A stretch of DNA of 64,000 nucleotides from Earliella scabrosa. Lineage: Eukaryota > Basidiomycota > Agaricomycetes > Polyporales > Polyporaceae. Both the position numbers and the translations under genes were made by a program. Position 1 is the stretch's first letter. Each line of letters begins with the position of its first letter. The DNA is taken from assembly GCA_022605405.1 (NCBI GenBank), contig JABYQQ010000010.1:806001-870000 (forward strand), given 5' to 3'. This document shows positions 34,801 to 48,500 of the stretch, one piece after another. The notes below the pieces were generated by a model, which ran no database searches, had not been told where the DNA came from, and worked only from the letters and a program-made list of their open reading frames with translations.

Positions 34801-37174
34801 GCGAGCAAGAGAGCGAGGCTTCCGAGCTTCAAAGCTTCACGCCGCGGCTACGACTTGAAGCTCGAGACGGCGTCTTGACGCAGCCCGGAAGTTCCCTCGC
34901 AGCCGCGTTCCTCGAGCCACTATAGGCTCAACACATGTCGCCCGCGCAGCTTCGAAATGAAGTCATCCGCTCGTCCATCCCGGCGCCTCCACCCCGCACA
35001 CGACCACACCTCGGCAGCGCACACAGTGTCGTACGGCGCCACCCCCGAGCAGCGCACACACGCCGCAGGAGAAGTGGTTGGAAAGTATGCGCAGCGCGGG
35101 GTTCGCTTGGACGGACGGGCGGGAGGGCGCTGGGGCTCCGGCTCGTGGCAAGTGCTCAGAAGACGTGCCGGCAGCATCGACATCGACGACGCCCGAGCAT
35201 ATACGAGTTGCGTAGTGAAGCCCGAGCGGCCTGCAATTCATTCAATCGTGTCGATCGCGTCCAGGCGAGCAGGTCAGCGCCGGTGCCAGCGAGCGGGAAC
35301 CAGCAGGTGGGATCGAGTAATCGAGCCATTCCACCTCCCCCATCTGCACCCATCTGCACCACCCCCGGTGCCCCGTGTCCTCGCGTCCCGTGTCCCGTGT
35401 CCCTTGTCCTGCATCCCGCGTCCAGCGCCTGAGCCTCTCCCGTCGAGCTCGAGAATCGCAACTCAATCCGGCGTGTTCGCGGTTCGAGTGATCGTGATCA
35501 CGATCAGGCCTTCCATTCGCGCGTTCTGCCAGTTGCGCATGCGCGTGGTTGACTTCCAGTTATACCTGACGGTATACCCTGCCTGGTGGCCTGTCAGTGT
35601 TCGTCTCTCCGTCTCTTCCCGGCCACCTATCCCGTGTGCCGACGCGCGATCGCGATCGGCCACACCCGTCCTCGTTCTCTTTCTCTTTCTCATTGCTGAG
35701 TACTCAGCACTGAGTCCCGAGTGCCTCGTGCTGGGTACATCCCGGTATATGCCAGGTGCGCGGCCGGCCACTGGAGTACTGGAGTCTGGGACGGCTGTGG
35801 CCACACACGATCGACCCGAAATGCTCGCGATCGTCCGGGGTCAATTGTGCACGCCCAATAACCTCTCATTAATGACTCTTAGCCGATACCTACTCTCATG
35901 GTCGTCCCGGGCCTGCTGCACCCGTTGTTCACCTTGCGCGCCGGACCTGCGCACTGGAGTCAAGAGCGTATCGGCATCCCTGCCCCCGGGATTCCTTCCC
36001 ATATCCGGCGCGCCAGAACGGGCCTCCGTCCGCTTGCGGGCCTGCGGCCTCTCGGGGTCTCCCTCTCGAGTGTTCACCGTTTGTAGCAATTGTGTACCTG
36101 ATCACTCCAGACGATAACGATCGGGATGGGATATTCGGATTGCTACCGACGGGTGCTGCGGGATTAAACTGCCTCGAATTAATTGTACGCGTATCTTTTT
36201 GCCTCTCTCTCTCTCCTCTCCCGCGGTGGCGGATGGTATGCCAGCTAATGTACACGAGGGACGCGTCAGCGATAAAAACGAGTCGGTGGCAGATCGAGTC
36301 GTAAGTGCGGGGATCAGTGCGGGGGTGTGCCAGTCGGTGGTGGGGTTGGTGGCGGTCGGGGGTGGGGGTGCGCAGTATGTGGGGGCGCAGTCAGTCAGTA
36401 GGTACCAAGAGGGCAAGAGGAAGGAGATAGAGGGGAGCGTGGGGGTGGGGAGGGGAGGAACGAGAGATAGGAGAGGATACGTAGAGACAGCAAGAAGAAA
36501 GAAAAAGAGGAATTATAGAGATACAGCGAAGGGCTTCTGGGTAGGAAGCCATTCAAGATCATCATCATCATCGAGAGCGCGCGAGCGTGAGTGAGTGGGC
36601 AGGCAGGCAAGAGACAAGGCAAAATAGTGAATATGAGGGAGATCAAGCGTGGTGGCGAGATGCGCGCTCGAGAGACACAGAGAGAAGGGAAAACGTGATG
36701 AGGGGGCGGGAATACGGGTGAAAACGGAAGCGTGGAAAGGATGGGGGATGAAGAGATGATGGGATGCAAGCAGAGGCACGCATGACATGGACATGGACGT
36801 GGCATGGTCGTGAGAGGAAGGAATGCGACATGCAGCAGGGGGGACGGGACCCGACGGAACGGGCGAGCGCGAGGTCAGTGGGCAGGCAGCGCGGTGGGGA
36901 CCGGGATCGGGGGAGGACGCAAAAACGCAGGAACGAGCACGGGCACGAGAGCACGAACGAGTCAGCGGTTCTTGAAGCGTGGGCATGGGCATAGGCAGCA
37001 CGTGTGTCATAGGAGGAGACGAACCAGGCAGTGATGGAGACGAAGGAGACTCGTTCGAGCGTTTTGCGGTCTCGACGGTCGACGGTGCCGCACGCAGCGC
37101 GGACACGACGGAGGGGCGGGGGGAGGGAGACGGAAACCCCCGCATCCCCACCACCATCCGCCCACCTCCCCAGC
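28860..37174. other. Gene-poor region, 8.3 kb
   Basis: I found no gene with a start, splice pattern and family motif here. Pyrimidine-rich stretches (30.9-31.6 kb, 34.6-36.2 kb) and short frames with Arg/Pro/Ser-rich, frame-independent composition suggest GC-rich non-coding DNA, long untranslated regions or old decayed sequence. Local features are cagtctgt repeats at 34183-34207, cccgtgtc-type repeats at about 35380-35415 and a perfect 18-bp palindrome at 35489-35506. The right end must hold the 3' UTR of the bHLH gene. Confidence 0.4.
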
Positions 37175-39658
37175 TCATGAGACCTCCATGACATCCGCCC
37201 GCTCGCTCTCCGTCTTGACCTTGACCCCCGCGCCCACGCTGACGCTCTTGCCCTTCCTCCCGACGCGCTTCCCAACAGGCCGCCCATCGCGCCCCTTCCG
37301 CCCGCGCTCGACCTCCATATCCTCGTCCCCGTCCTCGTCCCCGTCCTCGACCTCCTCGTCGTCCAGATCGTCGTCCATGCTGCTCCCCGGCGACACACCC
37401 GTGCCCGACGTCGACGGCCGCTCCATCTCCTGGTCGTGCTCCGTGTCCTGGTCCATCTCGTCCACCCGCGGCAGGTCCGATTCGTAGAAGCTCTTGCGTA
37501 TGCTCCCCCGGCGCGGGCGGCCGTTCGCTTGCTGCTGCTGCTGCGACGCCCCACTTGCACTTGCGCCCGCGCTCCCCTCCCCGTTCGCGCCCCCGTGGAG
37601 CAGCTCGAACCCGACCTCGTCGTGGAGCTTCATCTCGCCGTCCCCATCCCCGCCGTCCGCGGCATCGTCGTCCGCCGCGAGCGGGTTCCCGCTGCGGAAC
37701 GCCTGCAGCTGGTTCTCGAGGTCGCGGTTCCTGTTCGCCTGCGCGCTCACGAGCTGCTGCAGGTACCGGATGTACTCCACGCTCTTGCGCAGGATCATGC
37801 CCTTGTTCGCCTTGACCGCGTTCCCGTTGTCCGGCCCCCCGTTCGCCGCGCTCGCGCCCGTCGTCGTCGTCGGCGTCGAGGACGGGTTCGCGATGTCTTC
37901 GGGCTCCGCGCTGCCCGAGCCTTCCTTTTTGTCCGCGGGGGTGTTGATGGTCACGCCGTAGAGAAGGTCTTCGCCGGATGCGGCGGAGAGCGAGGCGGGC
38001 AACGTCATAGTAGCTATAGTACGCGACCGGCCGTGAGCACCCCCAGGCAGCTGATCAATGCGCGCGTCAAGGACGCACCGTTTGGGTCAAGGAGACACTC
38101 CGGGATGAGCGTGGCGAGCTCCGAGATCTTCTCGTTGATGTTGTCTCGCCGCCTGCGCTCGACGGCATTGTGGGACTCGCGTCGGCGCCGCCGCTTCTCA
38201 TTCGCAATCAACGCTCTGCGTTCCCGCCATACGTCATAGCCCCGAAGCGCGAGAGATGGAGATGGGAGGGAGAGATTGGAAGGAGAAGAAGAAGAAGAGA
38301 GATGACGCATGATGAGCCACTGCGTCAGACGGGAAGCAAGACAACGCACTGTTTGGCCGCGAGATCGTCTGGCGGGGTCTCGCCGCCCTTCTGCATGCCC
38401 ACGATGCCCATGCCGGGCACGTTCACTTCCTTGGGACTGACACCGAGACCGACGCTGCCCAAGCTCGTCCCGCCGTTGAACGCGCTGAAGCCTGACCGCG
38501 CGTATCGATTTCAATGGATGCGCTACATGGGGGATGTATCGTACGAAACGCACCATGCACACTCTCGGGCGTCGGGAGGCCAAACTCGTTACCTTGTCCT
38601 TGCGGCATGAACCAGCCGCTTGTGTGCAGACTGAGCGGACTGGTGGGCCCGCGCCCGGCGCTGTTGCCGTTCGGGATGACGAGCGGCTGGGTGTGTCCGC
38701 GGTGCAGGGGCGGGGGCGACACACTGGACACACTGTTTCGCTTCGCGCGGGTGCGACGGGCCGGGCCGCCGTTGGTGCTCGGGGGGTTCGCGGGGTCCAG
38801 CGTGTTTGGTGGAGCGCGCGACCGAGATCGGCTCCTGGAGAACTCGGCTGCATTGCCGCCGTTTGCGGAGACGGGGGACGGAGTCTGGCGTTGGCCGTTG
38901 GCCTGGCCGTTCGAAGGGTGATTGAGATGGAAGTCGGAGGGAGCGGCGAGGTTGGAGAAGGCAGAGATGTTGGATATATGCGAGGAGAAGGAGGAGGGCT
39001 CGGCGCCGGTGAACGGGTTGTTGCCGTTTGCGGTCGCCGGGGAGGACGGGTTGTTGGATGGAGGCTCGTAGCGCATGGAGGAACCGATGGCGGGGACGGT
39101 GGAGTTGAAGTGGGAGTGGGCAGTGAACTCATGGAGAGGATGGTTGCTGTGGACGGAGGACGGGCCGTGGATGTTGGCCGAGTGGAGGGAGGACGCGGGC
39201 GGGAGAGAGAAGGAGGGATTCTGGTGGCCGAAGTGAGAATGATGAGACGATTGGTGGTGGGAGGTCGGGGCGGAGATGTCGAAGATGTTGTGAGTGTGAT
39301 GGGATCTGTAATCGTCGTATGCGCCGGGGGACTGCGTCGAGCGTTCGTGCGAGTTATTGTGGGGATGGGCCTGGGAGGGCGAGGTCGCGATGAGCGAGGC
39401 CAGCTCGTCGGTGAAGTCCATGGTAGACCCGGACTGGTCGTTGTTGGTGCTGCTGTGGGAGGGGAACTTGCGGAAGGGATCGGGGACGGAGAAGAGCGGG
39501 GGCACGAAGAGGTTGTCGAACTGGTTGGAGCCGGAAGCGGACTGGGAGGAGGGGGGCGGGGACGGGGGACTGTTGGAGGGCGGGGGAGACGGGAGGTGGA
39601 AGCCCTCTGTGCGGGAGAGGACCTGAGGCTTGTAGGATGGGAAGAAGGTCGAGCTCAT
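37175..39658 (-). CDS. bHLH transcription factor with a very long loop and acidic C-terminus
   Basis: Four minus-strand exons (39658-38554, 38491-38350, 38215-38079, 38013-37175) give 740 aa. The N-terminal 415 residues are Ser/Pro/His/Asn-rich and disordered. The basic region RRRRRESHNAVERRRRDN carries His431, Glu435 and Arg438/439 of E-box binders (HxxxERxRR, CACGTG-type). Helix 1 is INEKISELATLIPE. Helix 2 (NKGMILRKSVEYIRYLQQLV) starts only at about residue 531, so the loop is about 70 residues instead of the usual 5-25; intron 3 lies in it. A leucine-spaced extension follows helix 2, then an acidic stretch (DDDLDDEEVEDGDEDGDED) and a basic KR-rich tail. Nuclear DNA-binding regulator; target genes unknown. 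The start was taken at MSSTFFPS; an in-frame ATG at 39760 would add 34 residues. Confidence 0.9.
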
Positions 39659-42543
39659 CGGACGGCGCGGCGAGGGCGAGACGAGAGCTGAGCAGGGACT
39701 CTTGCAGAGGGAGAAGAGAGGGCGGCCGCTCACCCCGCATCCCCGGCTTAAGACAAGCATTCACTTATAATCACTTATTATTATTTTCCCTTACCCCGCG
39801 TTTCCGCTCCTTCGGGCCCAGATCCGATCGCGATCTCCAAATACGCCCAAACAGCCCCCGCCATCAGTTCTCCCCGGCCGAGTCCCCGCACCCGGCTCTA
39901 CCCTCTTCCCCGCTTCCCCGCGTCCCCACTCTCCCCCGACTACTCAACGCCGCCCCAACCACGCCCGCACGCCCCCGCCCCCGCCAGCCCAGCGCGCGAG
40001 CAGCACCCGCGAACGGTGTGTCTCCTGGACCTCTCCCCCGCGCCGAGGTCAAACACGCCCGTTAGCCTTTGCCGACTCGATCGTCGCATCCGCGCTCTGA
40101 CGTAATCAGATATTTGCCATCCTGGTCTGTTCAAGCGCGACTCGATCGTCGCGTTCCTGTTCTGCCCACTCCACCTCGCCTCCCCATCCATCCCTCTCGT
40201 CGGTGCCTTGTGCGGTCGTCGGCGGGCGCACCCACAGCGGGCAGCGCGCGTTCGCCCGCAACGTCCTCCGCCCGCCTCGGCGTGTTCCCACGCGGGCGAC
40301 GGCGCGAACGACGCTCTGCGACTCGTTCAAACCCCGTCAAGTGCCGCCGATCTGCGGTCGTGCCATGTCCACCGTCCCAGGCAAGTCGCAAGCCCGTAGC
40401 TCGTCCTACACGCTGCACTGCGTTGCACGCATCAACGAAACTACATGGAGTACTGACTAGTACGACCAGGCCAGCTCTGACTATTCCTGCGGCTCGCTAC
40501 CCCATTTTTGTCAGCTTCCCAATCATCAGTGCCACAATGCCACCGTCGTCACTTGCCCGCATCCGGCGCCCTCGACTCGACGGCCCCGACCAAACTGATG
40601 TGCAGCGCCTCGCTACCCAGCGCCCACCTCGGACCGGGTCTCCGACTCCCACCGCCCGAGAGCGGTCCATCCCATCTCCCGCCTGCCGTTAAATGTCCTG
40701 CCTGCTCGCCTTTCCTCCGGCTCCCTTTGCGCCTCTCTGCGCCGCCTCGCCCGGCCTCGCGGACTCGCGCTGATGTGCACTTCATGCTCCGACGCGGACG
40801 ACAGCACACCGCCGCCCAAACGGGCAACACGCTCCGCCTCGCTGCCTTGCCCCTACCGCATGTGTACGTGCACTCAGGGCCACAAGCAACGCTCTTTCTC
40901 CTATGGGTTCCGGACGGCCCCTCCCTCCAATCCAGTCCAATCCAATCCGTCCGACCCGTGGGCCTGCCCCACGTCTCCGACCGCCACAGCGTGGGCCCCT
41001 GTCTTCCCGCCCGCTGCGACAAACCGACTCCTCTCTCTCCATTTCCCCTCCCCCGCTCGGTCTCAGAATCTCTCAGACTGTGGCCACCGTTCCGCTGCTC
41101 GCAGCGGCACAGCCCGCACACTCAGCACCTCCCCGTCACCGGCCTCCGAACCCGAACCCGAACGTCTCCGTCTTCTTCTCACCAGCGGATCGCCCTCCGT
41201 TTAATCGCGCCCGCTCCGTGCCTGCGACAGCGCGTTCCGAGCGGAGGAGGACACGGACACGGACCCTCTGCCCAGCAGCACTCCGCAATAACTCTCGATG
41301 TCCTGTCCCGCTCCGACCCAGGCGCTCCATCCACCTTCTCTTCCTCGACACCCGTCCGCTGCCCGTCCGTCCGTCGCGGTTCTATTCGCTTATCAGCTCT
41401 ACACGCCCCCCCTGGCGTCTGGGCTGCCATTTTCTCCTCCTCAGCGCGCGGCTCTAGATCTGTTGTGCCTCCCCCCTTGCCCTCTTCGGTTCCCGAGTCT
41501 CCTACGACGACGCAGGCGCGCGCACGGCCTCTTTTACTCGCTGTCGCCCGCCCGAGAGAGCTCCCGGCATCGAGTTTGATTGCCTCCCTCGGGCTCTGGA
41601 TCGAGTGGGTTCCTCCTGGCCTGTCAGTATCTGTCTTCCCTGCCCCCCTGGCCAGGACCCGAACCCCGCCCGAAGCTTTTCATCCACCACGCTCGGACGG
41701 CATTCCTGCGTTCTGCGCCGTCAGTATCCGTGCCTTGAGTTCCTTCCCTGCGCGCAAAAAGCCACCTCGAGTCCTTGGCCACATTCCCGCACGAACATCC
41801 GGCGTCAGCCATCATGCATCACCACTGGACGCCCTCCCACCCTGACACCACTATCGGATTCGCAGGTCTGTGAGCGTTAGCCTGTGGTGATGGTGGACCT
41901 GCGGCGTTTATTAATGCTACCGCCGTGCGCTCGAACCTATCGCTAACCCCTCAGCGGATCGCGGAAGGCTAACGTCCAGGTCCCAAACCTCTCTGGCGGT
42001 AACCCTACGAGAGCCGAAGGCAACAGTTCTGTAGACGACTCCTTGGACGCCGCCACCCATCGCCTTCAACCTCCACCGAGGCGCTCCCTGACCGGATATA
42101 CTTTGTACGTATGCCCTGCGCTTACGCTTCTGGAGAAAGAGAAAGATCGCGGCCGCCATTACATACGGTTCTGGTGGAAGTTGGAAGAAGGCCGGCTTGA
42201 TCAATGCATGCGCGCTGAGCGCTGACGGTGCCTGTGTACTTACTGCAGTACTTACTCACAGAGATCATTACGCGTCTATGATGTCAACCATGATTGTTAT
42301 CCGCGCTAAGCGTGTGGCACGGTACTGGAATTTGCCCTGTTTGCGTACGAATGCCACTCGCACGCGATTCTGCGTGGTTCTGCGTCCTATTTTGATATCG
42401 ATGCACAGTGCACTGAGCAATACATCAGCACTCGAGTCACAGTGCAGGAGCGAGCGAACTCGGGAGGCGGTGGAATAATAGATACTGAATTGGCCGGGCG
42501 CCCCATCGACGCGACCCTGAACGAGCTCTACTCGACTTTCACA

Positions 42544-42584
42544 CATCGACCATCGACTATCGACTATCGACTGGCGACTATCGA
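42544..42584. repeat. Short tandem repeat (atcgacta)n-like
   Basis: About four and a half imperfect copies of an 8-9 bp unit (atcgacta/atcgacca) lie in the gene-poor region. No coding context. Confidence 0.6.
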
Positions 42585-45500
42585 ACGTGAGGCTCTGGGA
42601 CATCCGACACATCGCCGATTGCCTCGTGTCCGATCGCGATACAGTACTAATAGTCACATAGCGAACGCGCGACTCCAACAAGCACCAACACCCTCGTGAG
42701 CTTGAAGTTGTTTTGGCCCCCTGCACCTGCTGGTTGCTCTCCGACTCTCCGATGCTCCACCCTCGGGCCCGCGCACGCAAGGCACGTACGTGCGGAGGCA
42801 AGTGAGTGAATACATAAGTAAGCTTAAATCGCGCGCGATCGTGCACCATGCGCGGCCCCGCGCGAGGATACGCCTCTTGGGCGACTTGAGTCCCCGAGCG
42901 CCAACATGGAGTCTGCCCCCTCGGTGCCTTAGGCCTTACTTAGGACGTCTTGTCTCGTGCATGTCCTCTGAGACGGGTGGTCATGCGGGCTGAAGGAGAC
43001 CGGCGGCATCTTAAGCTCCCAAGAGGCGATTGGCCGACGGCCCATAATCATCATAATGCAGAATTCCCCGGGCTAGCGCACCTTGCAGTCATGGGACCAC
43101 CGGCGAGCACTGGTGCAGGGGGGTGCGGGTGCGGGCTTTGCGGACACCCAAGTCCTATAGGGCAGCGGGCTCGCCGGGTGATCAGACTTTGACTTTCACA
43201 GCTTGGAGCCAAGCTGAAGCCTGGCGGCACTCGCGGAAGCAGATTTCGACTCGGGTCTCGGGGCCTGCGCAGACGTCCCGCGTCTGTATGAGTGCATGCA
43301 GTCAGTCTGGTGGCGGGACGCCAAAACATGGAGCCCGAGCGACTCGTGCTGCAGAGTTCCCCGAGTGTTCCAATACCCAGCATTCAACGTTCGACACGCA
43401 GCGTTCTTGTGCGAAGCTTCCGAGTCTGCCGCCAGCTGTCCGACGACTGGCGCATGTGGTGCGTCCCGCGCCCTGAGGACACGGCGGTACCGGTGCAAAT
43501 GGAGGCAAGTCGAGTTCAAATCGGTATGTCGCGCCTATCACTGTGCATCATGTCAGTGTTGAGTGTCAGGCCTTGCACCTGATATTGCGCTCGCGCTGCC
43601 CTATGCGTCCCACTTGTCCCAGCAGGCAGGCGGGATCCGCGCCCAGTCCCGGCGACGCACGGAAGCGAGCTAGCGATGTATAGCATCTGCGGATCCGCAC
43701 GCCGGAGCTTCGCAATACCAGTCCCGTACACAGTCATGACGAGTTAGCGTTTTATCGCAGGGCAACGTCAACGCGCACCGTGGGGAGAGTCGCTGCCAAT
43801 GCGAACATTGATATTGCTGGGCGTGGGCGACTGAACAGAGAACAAGGCCGTCGACCAGAAGGCAGATACGTCAAGGGTCAACGTTCAACGTTAACCGGCC
43901 AAGCTTCAGGACAAAGGCTAACGCGAATCGGCATTCTCGCGCGTCGCGTCCGGAGACTTTGCAGCGGCCCTCCGCGCCGCGCTCCCGAGCCCCGATCTGG
44001 TTGCTCCGAGTTCGTTCCGCGCGTCCTATACCGACGAGTGCGCAAGCGTTAGCGTTGACCAGAAGTAGATGGGGTATGTGGTAGTACTCACGCGCGACAC
44101 CATCTACAACCTCGCATCACCGCCGCAGCCGCATCGGGATCACCATACGAGTCGGAGGCTGATACATACTCGAATAGCAAGTCGTAGCACAGCACTCTAG
44201 CCGACGCGCACAAACCCGAACAAGGCACACAACCCCGCAAGTCAGTACGCTAGAAGACAGAAGACGGAGACGCACCTCGCCCAAGCCATCACCCCGAAGC
44301 TTCCGCGCTCCACCCGTAGTGCTCGCGCTCGCGCCCGCCCCTGGCAATAAGCTACGTTGTTGGAAAAACCGCATCGGGAGTTGCAGCTGGAGCCGACCAG
44401 CCGGAAAGGACGGTGCGCAGAGCATGGGGGAGGGGAGGAAGGGAGCCGCGCGATCACCGAGGTATGCGCGGCGGGAACGCGCGCCCGCATTAGGCAGCGG
44501 GAACGCATGTCTCGCGTCCTTCCTCCCCGCGGCCTTCGTCTTCTGTGTCTGCCAAGCGCGCGCAGCCCGGGGCGCGAGAAGCGCGAAGGAGGAAGGGCGA
44601 GGAGCGAGGGATGCGGGGGATCCGTGCTCGGAGAATAGAGAATGGGGGGACAGAAGGGGAGAAGCGCAGAGTGCGTCCTTTACGGTTGATAGTTTCCAGG
44701 TTCGTGCGTGCGCAGCGCAGAGAAAGTGTGCCTCCGGGCGAAGGAAGGCTCGTCGGAATGGAGGCGCAACGGGGCGAGGCGAGGAGGGGCAGGGGCGCGA
44801 GCTGCCGTTGCTGGATGCAGACACGCTTTCTCCGACGTGGCCGGTCTGGACACGGTGCTGGTACTTGCTAGTTACTGGCCCTGTCGTCGTGCGATCGGGC
44901 TTCCAGGGAGCTCGAAGACCCGCGCGTCCGCGACGGGAGGCAGAGTTCGGGCTCAGCTCGGGTGCTTCGCTAGGGTGCCGTGCACAAACCACCACGCTCC
45001 ATAACCATGGATGGAGGCCCATGGACAGACAGAAGCACACGAACTCGAGTCTCGGAAGCTGAGCACCGAGAGCGCAGCACCTCCGTCCTCCGTCCGTCCT
45101 CCATAGCCCATTTAGGTGATCGCCGCGTCTGTCGTACGCTGTAGTACCCCGGAGGTGGGAGCTTCGCATCGCCGCGATGTCGACGGTGAGCGTGCGTCCA
45201 TGTCGATCCGCCGTCTTCGCGGTTCGGTGGGCGGAGGGAGTGCCTGGGCGAGCCAGCGTGACCGCTCCCCTCTGCTCCACTCGTCGTGAGCCCATGTTCC
45301 GAAAGTGCGTCCGAGCGCAGCGGGTCTTCAGTGAGTGCGGTGCTCCACCCTTCGTGCTCTTCGACGAGACTGCGCTCGCACAGGCAGTGGAGCGTGTCTG
45401 ATTAGGGTGTAGACAGACCAGGATGAGCGACCGGCGGGCAAGGACGAGGCGTCTCCGTCGAGCCGTCGAGCCGGAAGACGCGGTTGCTGAAAATACGCCG

Positions 45501-48500
45501 AGTGCGTCGCCCGTGGGGGCCAGAGACGTGCGGCAGGAGCGCCCGGAGGCAGTAGGGCGACATTGTTAGCACGAGCTGCCAGCCACATTCCTATCGAGGA
45601 TGGGTGGAGCGTTGACTTGAACCATCGCGACGAAAGCGGTCGGGGCTGTGCGCGCGAGCCTCCATCGCCGCTGAACCTCGCTTCTGCGAAGAGGGTTTGG
45701 GACGTCTCGCGACGCAGGCAGCAAGAGCGTATCCCAGGGCCGACATGTACCCGGTCCCTGTGGCCACGAATGACAGGTGTCCCGGGAAAAGATCACAGAT
45801 AGCATTGCCCCAGTCTGTCCGCCTCTCTTTCGTTTCCGTAGACCCGCATGTGGCAGACCACAGGCGTTCCTGGCAGCACAAAGTCCAAGACAGCACTGGA
45901 GGACGCCCCGGGCTCAGGACCGAGTCGTCCGGGCGCGTGGGGCTCCCGCTCGATCCTGCAGAAAGAGCCCGACACGGCACGCATAGCCTTGGTGCCGTCA
46001 GCGCTGTCGGACGTCCGTTAGCCGTTCTCGTCACCTCCTTCTCGCAGGTGGAGCCACAGCATGAGATGACGCTCGTTTGCTGCATACTTGACAGTGTGCG
46101 GTGCGAGCGGCGCGATGGCGCAATCGCGCTGTGCTCTGGACATCACGGCGTCGAGGCTTCGCGCGCGCGCCGCGACAAAGGCCGCAGACCGCCCCGGGGG
46201 ACCGCAGCGCACCCGCGCCGTTCTTCCCGTTGGCTTCGACCTTCGACGCGGACCGCGGACACGCGCGCGGGCGGCGCGGATGACGACGTCAACCGCACAC
46301 GGGCCGCCTCGCAGATCCCCCTGCATCTCGCCGGCGAGGCGTCCTTGATGGAGATGACGAGGCAACGTTCGTGCCCACACTAGCGCCGTGCGATGGCGAG
46401 ATGGACTGAATGGCGAAGGGGAAGACGCGAAGGCGAGCGGGGCCCCAGACCGCGACGAGCGGGCGGCGGCGGCGGCCCAGGCAGCACTGAGCCATATTCA
46501 TTGAGTGAGGCAATCAGGGTGACCCTGAGTCTTGAGCGTCGCGCGCGCTCCCAGGGTAGAAGGAATCTGGAACCCGGGGGAAGAGGGAAGGGGACAGGAT
46601 GCAGTGATACCACATGCGGGGCGCGAGCGCGAGCAGCGTCCCCACCGGGTTCGCAGCCGGACGATCGCCTCTCCCGATCTGCTCTGCACGGGATGCGGGG
46701 GATCGACGGTCGACGAATGTGGCAGGACTAGAGGACGGATGGGAGAGCAAGATAGAGGGCGCGAGAACGCCCGCGCGTGTCGTGTGGTGCTTGGGTGCTA
46801 GAGGAGAGGCGGCGAGGGGCACCTCCGGAGACGTCGCGCCGTTGGGACCTGGGGCAGACGCAGGCGCGTCCCGCATCAACCGCGCTGTTCGTGGTCCAGG
46901 CAGCCGTACTGGTGGCGATTGTTCGGGTGTCGGAGATGGAGGCGCGAACTCTGGAAGGCAGCGGTCGAAGCCAGCGCGCGCATGCCATCTCGTCGTTCTC
47001 GAAGCAAGCTGGAGGCGAGCGAAGCTGTCTCTGCGGGCTGAGATAGATGAGTGATGGACAAGGCGTACTTTGGGCGGTGCATACCCACGCTGAGAGCTCG
47101 CCCGCCCAATGGGAGAGCAGGGAGTATTTGTGCTTTTGTTCACAGATCGAAGGGAGAACTTGATAGCATCTCACACGTAATACTTGCATCCGCGGTCTAG
47201 GTAGCGTCAGCATCACGGTCATTGTCATCGCAATCCGCAGATGACCATAATGGACGCATACCTGACGTAGCACTGGCAGTCGTAGCTTCCGTTGACTTTG
47301 TTGCGAACGCTTGCTCGCGACTCCACATCCGAGTACAGCTACCGCGGTAGCTACGAGCGCATCAGCGAACAGGATGACGTATGGAACACAGAATGGGTAC
47401 TTACTCTACGTTGTCCTGGTCTGGTATGGCCAGAAACGCAGGGCCGGCTATTCCGGCTCTCATGTTGCCGTCTCCACTTCCTTGTGCACCCCGCAAAGAG
47501 CACAGCGCTCTGCCGCTACATTACCACTGCAACCCGACGAAGCTATCAAGCCGTGAGTAGACCTCGCTGCCGTACGCTTCCGCATCCCACCATGACGCAA
47601 TGCCACTTCAGGCTGCGAGCTAACCTCGGCGAAGGAAACCATATCCGCCATGTGCTGAGAGTGGGTTCTCTGGCGCGCGCAGAAGAATATCGCATGGGGA
47701 TCGCGCACAGGCCGATTGTGCGAGAATGAGTGGGGTTTCGAGGTCGATGGACCAGATTAGGCATAGTCTCCTTGCTCAGGGCGCGCCCGCGAAAACGCGG
47801 GGGATCGTCGATTCGGGGGGCCCAAGACGGTGATACCGGTGACAAATACGGTTTACAGAGCGCGCGAGCAGCTGCGTCCCGAAGTGATGGACACTTCGGC
47901 AGGCTGAGCAATGGTGGCGGGCCGCGCGAGAGACAACTGGTCAACTGGCAACTGCAAACGGACAGGATCAGAATCGAGTGGCAGATAGCATGTGGGATGC
48001 AGGACCTAGCGAGAGCTTCCGGCTTCGCGGGCGCGTCGACATAAGTGCAGTCTTCCATCGAAGCGTACACAGCACACTTTGTTTGACATGTGCGGGGGCG
48101 GGCAGCCTTCGGAGCCGCGGATGCGCTCCGGATGACGGCAAGGGGGATGCGAGTCTGGGCGCGATGAGGAGTGTCGGCAGCCTAGCGCGAACTAGGGTTT
48201 CTTCTATATCGGCGGCTCATCCGGACAGACAAAGAACAATGCGAACCCCGTACGGAGAGCGCGACGGAGAGGGAGAACCACCAGCGCTTCAACATGCACT
48301 GATTGCGGGGTAAGTGGGGTGCGCCGGGGTAGCGATTGGCCGAGGGTCTCGGGACACACGGCGCGTGCAAACTTGATAATGTTCAGCAATCGGGAAGTTG
48401 GTTGACAAGGTATAAGTACTTACCAGATACCAGATAGATTGGCGGTTCGAAGACTCGTAATACGTATGTACATGCGCCCATGCCCACCAGGAGAGATCGC

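Noticed and set aside
34957..36117. 386-codon plus-strand open frame
   Set aside because: Changes composition repeatedly, covers simple repeats near 35.4 kb and has no recognisable domain.
38534..39691. 385-codon plus-strand frame
   Set aside because: Antisense shadow of the bHLH gene; its Gly/Val/Arg composition mirrors the Ser/Pro/His coding strand.
40508..41845. 445-codon plus-strand open frame
   Set aside because: Ser/Pro/Arg-rich throughout, open in several frames at once, no intron or motif; best explained by GC-rich non-coding DNA.
44117..45295. 392-codon minus-strand open frame
   Set aside because: Arg/Ala/Ser-rich composition with no domain, and equally long frames overlap it on the other strand.
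46514..47143. 209-codon minus-strand frame
   Set aside because: Low-complexity Ser/Pro/Ala sequence with competing frames on both strands and no splice or family support.
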